Below are positions 15,692 through 18,765 of a DNA stretch of 18,765 nucleotides, one piece after another. This stretch comes from Flavobacteriia bacterium (GTDB lineage Bacteria > Bacteroidota > Bacteroidia > Flavobacteriales > Flavobacteriaceae), in contig DRQI01000150.1 in NCBI GenBank assembly GCA_011330545.1, positions 1 through 18,765 of the forward strand. Reading direction: 5' to 3'. The position numbers and the translations under genes are program-made. Numbering within the stretch: the stretch's first letter is position 1; the number at the start of each line of letters is the position of its first letter. A model generated the notes under the pieces. The model saw only the letters and a program-made list of their open reading frames with translations. It searched no databases and was not told where the DNA came from.

Positions 15692-15778
15692 ATGAAAACT
15701 TTATATACACATAAGAATATAAAAAATTTGAGTACAACAAGAGGTATTATTTGGAAATCGCAACGACGTTATCGATAA
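15692..15778 (+). CDS. Small basic peptide, 28 aa, first gene of the cluster
   Basis: The ATG at 15692 opens a 28-codon ORF ending TAA, preceded by an A-rich start region (AACTAACAAAC) typical of Bacteroidota. The peptide starts MKTLYTHKNIK and ends NLSTTRGIIWKSQRRYR. It has four Lys, four Arg and no acidic residues, with no membrane segment or signal. Its C-terminal half is shared with the next ORF (NLSTT-R/K-G-I/V-IWKSQRR). Over the 16 shared codons, seven are identical, six differ only synonymously and three change R/K, I/V or Y/F, which points to selection on the peptide. I do not recognise the family. Nucleic-acid or ribosome binding would fit its charge, but this is a guess. Confidence 0.7.
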   Translation: MKTLYTHKNIKNLSTTRGIIWKSQRRYR

Positions 15779-15821
15779 TACTATTTAGAAAAATAATTAG
15801 TAACAACAAAACATCTAAACT

Positions 15822-15914
15822 ATGAGAACTTTAAACAATTATCACCTACAAGTACGAAATTTAAGCACCACCAAAGGTGTCATTTGGAAATCACAACGGC
15901 GTTTTAAATATTAA
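15822..15914 (+). CDS. Small basic peptide, 30 aa, paralogue of the preceding ORF
   Basis: The ATG at 15822 lies 43 nt after the previous stop, with AACAAAAC upstream. The 30-residue product starts MRTLNNYHLQV and ends NLSTTKGVIWKSQRRFKY. Both paralogues open with M-K/R-T-L and keep Trp-Lys-Ser-Gln-Arg-Arg near the end; the middle differs by one residue in length. It contains seven Lys/Arg and no acidic residues. The duplication is old, as shown by many third-position changes, yet the protein motif is kept. No known domain is recognised. Confidence 0.7.
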   Translation: MRTLNNYHLQVRNLSTTKGVIWKSQRRFKY

Positions 15915-15944
15915 ACACCCTCAACAAACTAAAACTAAAAAATT

Positions 15945-16073
15945 ATGAGCACAATTAATCATTTACACCAACGGATAAGTGGTTTTGCCAAGCGGCAAAT
16001 CAAAATAAAATACCACTTTGTAAATACATACGGTTATAAAAGACCTTCTTTGCTAACCGGAATAGAACACTAA
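15945..16073 (+). CDS. Small basic peptide, 42 aa, last gene of the cluster
   Basis: The ATG at 15945 lies 30 nt after the previous stop and behind AACTAAAACTAAAAAATT, an A-rich start region like those of the other two. The peptide begins MSTINHLHQRISG and ends PSLLTGIEH, with a central segment KRQIKIKYHFVNTYGYKR rich in Lys, Arg and aromatic residues. It has only one acidic residue. It shares only a loose resemblance with the two paralogues (Asn-His-Leu near the start, a basic middle). Because the same transcript terminates about 40 nt later at a strong hairpin, it is probably the last gene of a three-gene peptide operon. Function unknown. Confidence 0.62.
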   Translation: MSTINHLHQRISGFAKRQIKIKYHFVNTYGYKRPSLLTGIEH

Positions 16074-16111
16074 TCTTTCTTACTTTATTCGTAATAATAA
16101 ATTTTAATATC

Positions 16112-16147
16112 AAAATCCCCGTGCGAAACGCCCGGGGATTTTTTTTG
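16112..16147 (+). terminator. Strong intrinsic terminator after the small-ORF cluster
   Basis: AATCCCCG and CGGGGATT form an 8-bp GC-rich stem, continued inside by GCG/CGC around an AAA loop, followed by eight T (16139-16146 region). It faces the plus strand and ends the peptide-operon transcript about 40 nt after the last stop codon. Confidence 0.88.
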
Positions 16148-16192
16148 ATACTTTAGCAATGAAAATGACTTTGTTAAGAATTGAATTTTTAA

Positions 16193-16220
16193 ATCAATTA
16201 ATTTTATTTATTTAATTGAT
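16193..16220 (-). terminator. AT-only hairpin downstream of the DUF1456 gene
   Basis: ATCAATTAA (16193-16201) and TTAATTGAT (16212-16220) form a perfect 9-bp stem about 55 nt after the stop of the minus-strand gene, followed on that strand by TTTAAAAATT. It is a weak terminator candidate because the stem lacks GC pairs. Confidence 0.35.
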
Positions 16221-16274
16221 AATAAATGCTTTATACTATAAAAATTCATTCATTATAAAACTTCAATAAGGCAT

Positions 16275-16514
16275 TCACTTTTCTTTTTTGGGCATAGGCC
16301 CCCTTAAATGAATAATTAATCCGTTTAAGAAATTTCGTAAAATTTGATCGCCACATTCCATATATTTCGGATGCCCTTCTTTTCTAAAGAAAGCTCCCAG
16401 CTCGCTTTTAGAAACCTTAAAATCTACCAATGCACAAATCTTTACTATTTCGTCGTCGCGCAATTTATGTGCTACTCTTAATTTTTTAAAGATATCATTA
16501 TTACTAAGTGCCAT
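16275..16514 (-). CDS. Single-module DUF1456 (YehS-like) protein
   Basis: The 79-residue product has one copy of the DUF1456 module, recognised by NNDIFKKLRVAHKL, a helix ending ELGAFFRKEG, and CGDQILRNFLNGLI. E. coli YehS (about 156 residues) carries two such modules; this protein corresponds best to the second. It has its own start, a normal ending (GPMPKKEK) and no sign of a frameshift, so it looks like a natural one-module version rather than a fragment. The start is 1 nt after the helicase stop, so the two are almost certainly translated from one mRNA. Function is unknown; the pairing suggests an RNA-related role. Confidence 0.83.
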   Translation of the reverse strand: MALSNNDIFKKLRVAHKLRDDEIVKICALVDFKVSKSELGAFFRKEGHPKYMECGDQILRNFLNGLIIHLRGPMPKKEK

Positions 16515-16515
16515 A

Positions 16516-17634
16516 TTACCGATTGATTTCTGTGAATTGAATGTTTAGTGCTTTTTGAATTTCATGTATTTTTTGTAATTCATTAGGAATGATTAAGGCA
16601 ATTGAAGTACCTTTTTTTCCTGCCCTGGCTGTCCTACCACTTCTATGGGTATAATAATCTATTTTTTCAGGCAATTGATAGTGGATGATAAACGACAGGT
16701 TAGTAACGTCAATTCCTCTGGCAGCGACATCTGTTGCTACTAGTAATGGCAAGGATCCTTTTTTAAAGGCCCGCATTACTTTTTCGCGTTCACGTTGTTG
16801 CATATCGCCTTCTAAGGCAGCTGCCGAAAACCCTTCTTCTTTTAAAAATGAGGTTGCGTTTCGAGTACTTGCCTTGGTTCTGCAAAAGATAATGCCCCTT
16901 TCTCCTGCTCGTTTATCTAATAACTTGGCCAATAAATGCAATTTTCCTTTGATGCTTGTTTTAATGTATTGATGTGTGATGTTGGCATTGATAAGGATAC
17001 TTTTATTCACTTCAATCCGTAGGGCTTTAGGCGACATATAAGTTTTGACAATTTTCTGAATTTCTGTAGGGAAAGTTGCCGAAAACAACCAAGTTTTTTT
17101 ATGCCTACCGGTATATCTTAAAATCCGATTCAAATCTTGTTTAAAGCCCATACTCAAAATCTCATCTGCTTCATCAATTACCAAGGTTTTTATATTTTGT
17201 AAATCTACTTCTCCCCTTTCCATTAAATCTATCAACCTTCCGGGAGTAGCCACAATGATATGTGTTGTACGCCTCAGTGCTTTTTGTTGCTTTTCTATTT
17301 TTTCACCGCCGTATACGGCTTCCACAAAAATTTTAGGTTCGATGTATTTTGTGAATTTGAACAATTGCTTCTTAATTTGTTGTGCTAATTCTCTTGTAGG
17401 CGATAAAATCAAGGCTTGGACTTCTGTCAAATCAGCATCAATATTTTGCAATATCGGAAGTCCGTAAGCTGCCGTTTTACCGGTTCCTGTTTGTGCCAAG
17501 CCTATAAAATCTGTTGTTGATTTTAATAAGGCCGGTATAGTAGCTTCTTGAATTTCGGTGGGATGTTTGATTCCTAATTCTTTTAAGCCTTTAACGAAAT
17601 CTTTTGTGACTCCGAGTTCATAAAATGTTGACAT
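16516..17634 (-). CDS. DEAD-box ATP-dependent RNA helicase
   Basis: This enzyme unwinds short RNA duplexes or remodels RNA-protein complexes using ATP. All core motifs are present in 372 residues: Q motif around 22-30 (IKHPTEIQE), motif I AQTGTGKT (47-54), PTRELAQQ (79-86), TPGR (130-133), DEAD (154-157), SAT (185-187), GIIFCRTK (247-254), TDVAARGID (301-309) and HRSGRTARAG (330-339). It stops shortly after the second RecA-like domain and lacks the basic C-terminal tail of many RhlE, DeaD or CsdA proteins, so the exact subfamily is not assigned. A ~90-nt leader starts with the same sequence as the leader of the neighbouring cold-shock gene, suggesting shared control. Confidence 0.94.
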   Translation of the reverse strand: MSTFYELGVTKDFVKGLKELGIKHPTEIQEATIPALLKSTTDFIGLAQTGTGKTAAYGLPILQNIDADLTEVQALILSPTRELAQQIKKQLFKFTKYIEPKIFVEAVYGGEKIEKQQKALRRTTHIIVATPGRLIDLMERGEVDLQNIKTLVIDEADEILSMGFKQDLNRILRYTGRHKKTWLFSATFPTEIQKIVKTYMSPKALRIEVNKSILINANITHQYIKTSIKGKLHLLAKLLDKRAGERGIIFCRTKASTRNATSFLKEEGFSAAALEGDMQQREREKVMRAFKKGSLPLLVATDVAARGIDVTNLSFIIHYQLPEKIDYYTHRSGRTARAGKKGTSIALIIPNELQKIHEIQKALNIQFTEINR

Positions 17635-17733
17635 ATTAATTATTCAATATATGTTTGTTGATAGGCTTAAAGAATTGTTCTAAATTTAGTAAAGGAACTG
17701 TTCTTAGTGTTAAGAAACCACCTCAGTGCAAAG
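17635..17733 (-). promoter_or_regulatory. Leader of the helicase gene with the CTTTGCACTGAGGT start
   Basis: The minus strand reads CTTTGCACTGAGGT at 17733-17720, matching 13 of 14 bases of CTTTGCACTAAGGT in front of the cold-shock gene. TGTCTTTG is a weaker -7 element; no clear TTG at -33 was found. Within the leader, TTCTTA-ACAC-TAAGAA is a perfect 6-bp hairpin, and CATAT/ATATG at the 3' end could cover the start codon. Confidence 0.45.
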
Positions 17734-17809
17734 ACACGAGATACTATGCCTCTAAGGGTTACACCAACTCTTTTTATCAGCTAAAATCTACTTCGATGGC
17801 GAAGAATGA

Positions 17810-18259
17810 TTAAATTTTCTTTACCCTAACGGCATTCATTCCTCTTTGGCCGCGCTCTAATTCGAAACTCACTTTGTCGTTTTCTTTAATTTCTTCGGTC
17901 AACCCACTTACATGGACAAAGTATTTTTCTTGGGTATCTTGCTCTTGAATGAATCCGAATCCTTTTGTAGCGTCATAAAATGCAACTTTACCTTTTCGTA
18001 CCGGGTCTACTTCTTCCCTATCTTCCATTTTAGGGGTACCGATTTCTATACTTGCGGCATCAACTTTTATTTTTTTTGAAGGATCTGGCGGAGTATCAGT
18101 AAGTTGTCCGAATTCATCAACATAAGCAATCATATTTTCAAAGCTACCGCCTTTTGAGTTTGCCCTGCGTTCTTCTTTTCTTTTTTGTTTATCTTCTCTT
18201 TTTTTCAGACGTTTTTTTTCTCTTTCTTTTTTACCAAATGTTTCTTGCCTTTTTGCCAT
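17810..18259 (-). CDS. Cold-shock-domain protein with basic N-terminal extension
   Basis: The 149-residue product ends in a CspA-like cold-shock domain (about 88-149): GKVAFYDATKGFGFIQ contains RNP1 (KGFGFI), YFVHVS is RNP2, and the domain closes with GQRGMNAVRVKK. Such domains bind single-stranded RNA or DNA and melt structure. The first ~38 residues are almost all Lys, Arg, Glu and Gln (KKEREKKRLKKREDKQ) and should form a charged helix; a flexible acidic/polar linker (about 40-87) connects them. This architecture is longer than the ~70-residue classical CspA. The gene lies next to a DEAD-box helicase with a matching leader, which fits a shared low-temperature or RNA-remodelling role. Confidence 0.9.
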   Translation of the reverse strand: MAKRQETFGKKEREKKRLKKREDKQKRKEERRANSKGGSFENMIAYVDEFGQLTDTPPDPSKKIKVDAASIEIGTPKMEDREEVDPVRKGKVAFYDATKGFGFIQEQDTQEKYFVHVSGLTEEIKENDKVSFELERGQRGMNAVRVKKI

Positions 18260-18357
18260 TCACTATACTATTAAAATTTAATTCTTCTAAAATATCTAAC
18301 CGTTATCAGCCCGTACGAGGTATACTTGTTGATATGATATTTACCGGAACCTTAGTG
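18260..18357 (-). promoter_or_regulatory. Structured leader of the cold-shock-domain gene
   Basis: The ~97-nt leader can form a nested stem: AAATATC (18342-18336) with GATATTT (18296-18290), and inside it TATCA (18334-18330) with TGATA (18308-18304), around a loop containing GTATACCTCGTACGGG. A temperature-responsive or otherwise regulated leader is plausible; this is inference. Confidence 0.4.
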
Positions 18358-18365
18358 CAAAGATA
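18358..18365 (-). promoter_or_regulatory. -7 promoter element TATCTTTG of the cold-shock gene
   Basis: TATCTTTG on the minus strand is a perfect match to the Bacteroidota -7 consensus TAnnTTTG, followed by GCACTAAGGT. A TTG at -33 was not found at the usual spacing. Transcription should start near 18352-18355. Confidence 0.6.
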
Positions 18366-18388
18366 GTTTTTATATCTTATTTTTTAGA

Positions 18389-18420
18389 AAAATAGCAGCG
18401 CTTTTACGCGCTGCTATTTT
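18389..18420 (-). terminator. Strong terminator of the basic repeat-protein gene
   Basis: AATAGCAGCGC (18391-18401) and GCGCTGCTATT (18408-18418) form an 11-bp perfect stem with a 6-nt loop. It has A and T runs on both sides, so it could work in both directions. It lies 14-45 nt after the stop of the gene at 18434 and just upstream of the cold-shock promoter. Confidence 0.88.
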
Positions 18421-18433
18421 AATTTACCCTTTA

Positions 18434-18765
18434 TTACTTTCTCTTTTTCTTTCTTTTAGCAACGTTTCTTTTTGTGTTATTAGCGCCTTTTTTCCTTTTA
18501 ACATGCCCTTTTTTAGCTTTTGTGGCAGTCCTCATGCCTGCGGGTTTCTTTTTTGATGTTATAACCTTTCTGTTTCCGTTCGGTTTTTGAACAGCATATC
18601 CTCTTTTTTTCGTGCCATCTGCTTTGTTTACGGCAACCACACGTTTTTTTGTGCCATCAGGTTTATTGATACCTGCCATTTTATAGTTATCTCCATCGGC
18701 TTGGTGTATGCCGGCAACTCTTTTTTTAGTTCCGTTTGGTTTATTAACTCCAGCTGCACTGTACG
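18434..18765 (-). CDS. Very basic protein with 13-residue repeats and histone-H1-like tail (partial)
   Basis: The open frame continues past the right edge: codons for SAAGVNKPNG lie upstream of the internal Met at 18679, so that Met is not the true start. Five consecutive 13-residue units are visible, of the form GxNKPDGTKKRVx, such as GINKPDGTKKRVV and AVNKADGTKKRGY. They are followed by about 40 residues that are nearly half Lys/Arg (KKKPAG, KAKKGHVKRKKG, KRKKKRK). The tail resembles histone-H1-like proteins of bacteria and should bind nucleic acid; the role of the repeat region is unknown. No membrane segment is present in the visible part. Coding status is well supported by the in-phase repeats and the terminator directly after the stop. 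Confidence 0.75.
   Translation of the reverse strand, partial: YSAAGVNKPNGTKKRVAGIHQADGDNYKMAGINKPDGTKKRVVAVNKADGTKKRGYAVQKPNGNRKVITSKKKPAGMRTATKAKKGHVKRKKGANNTKRNVAKRKKKRK
18557..18751 (-). repeat. Five in-phase 39-bp repeats in the basic protein gene
   Basis: Units of 39 bp encode GVNKPNGTKKRVA, GIHQADGDNYKMA, GINKPDGTKKRVV, AVNKADGTKKRGY and AVQKPNGNRKVIT. The first, third and fourth are most alike; the second and last have drifted. Further units may lie beyond the right edge. Confidence 0.8.

Noticed and set aside
15692..16073. RiPP precursor-peptide cluster
   Set aside because: No modifying enzyme, transporter or peptidase gene is adjacent, and the peptides lack a double-Gly leader or Cys/Ser-rich core.
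17791..17804. CTTCG/CGAAG hairpin just after the cold-shock gene as a terminator
   Set aside because: The stem is only 5 bp and the following U-tract is interrupted, so it was not listed as a terminator.
18434..18679. Complete 81-residue basic protein starting at 18679
   Set aside because: The frame and its 13-residue repeats continue upstream to the edge of the window, so this ATG is internal.
1..18765. CRISPR arrays, insertion sequences, prophage or integrase genes
   Set aside because: No regularly spaced direct repeats, transposase motifs or terminal inverted repeats were seen.

Overview
The window comes from an AT-rich member of the Bacteroidota, most likely a marine-type flavobacterium. 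The evidence is the A-rich translation starts without strong Shine-Dalgarno sequences, the promoter cores close to TTG-N20-TAnnTTTG, the large M48 protease and repeat lipoprotein, and the cold-shock protein with a basic N-terminal extension. All recognisable protein genes lie on the minus strand. The only exception is a cluster of three very small plus-strand genes at 15692-16073.

Layout from left to right. (1) The 5' part of rtcB (RNA ligase) runs off the left edge, behind an unusually long, structured leader that contains a 28-codon upstream ORF. Beyond it lies a second promoter with a terminator that has a possible alternative pairing. (2) A peptidoglycan amidase and an M19-type dipeptidase form a two-gene set; neither has an export signal. 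(3) A probable lipoprotein is built from two copies of a ~160-residue block of 12-residue 'VKAI' repeats. (4) A 1274-residue membrane-bound M48 metallopeptidase carries a long C-terminal helical extension. (5) A complete, tightly packed periplasmic nitrate reductase operon runs napD-napA-tetraheme NapB-tetraheme lipoprotein-4x[4Fe-4S] protein-NrfD. It has no napC, napG or napH. Electrons probably pass from menaquinol through NrfD and the Fe-S protein to the tetraheme lipoprotein, the doubled NapB and then NapA. Two near-identical palindromes 22 bp apart precede napD. (6) The plus-strand small-ORF cluster diverges from the nap operon and ends in a strong terminator. Two of its ORFs are diverged copies of one another. 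(7) A DEAD-box RNA helicase is followed 1 nt later by a single-module DUF1456 protein. (8) A cold-shock-domain protein follows; its leader begins with the same sequence as the helicase leader. (9) A partial, extremely basic protein with 13-residue repeats runs off the right edge.

The least explained content is the small-peptide cluster at 15692-16073. Its two paralogous peptides differ almost entirely by synonymous or conservative changes, so they are probably real conserved proteins. The structured rtcB leader with its upstream ORF comes second. The nap operon also has unusual features: a duplicated NapB, an NrfD/Fe-S quinol module, and a Tyr where the first Fe-S cluster should have a Cys. 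No tRNA, rRNA, CRISPR array, insertion sequence or integrase was seen.
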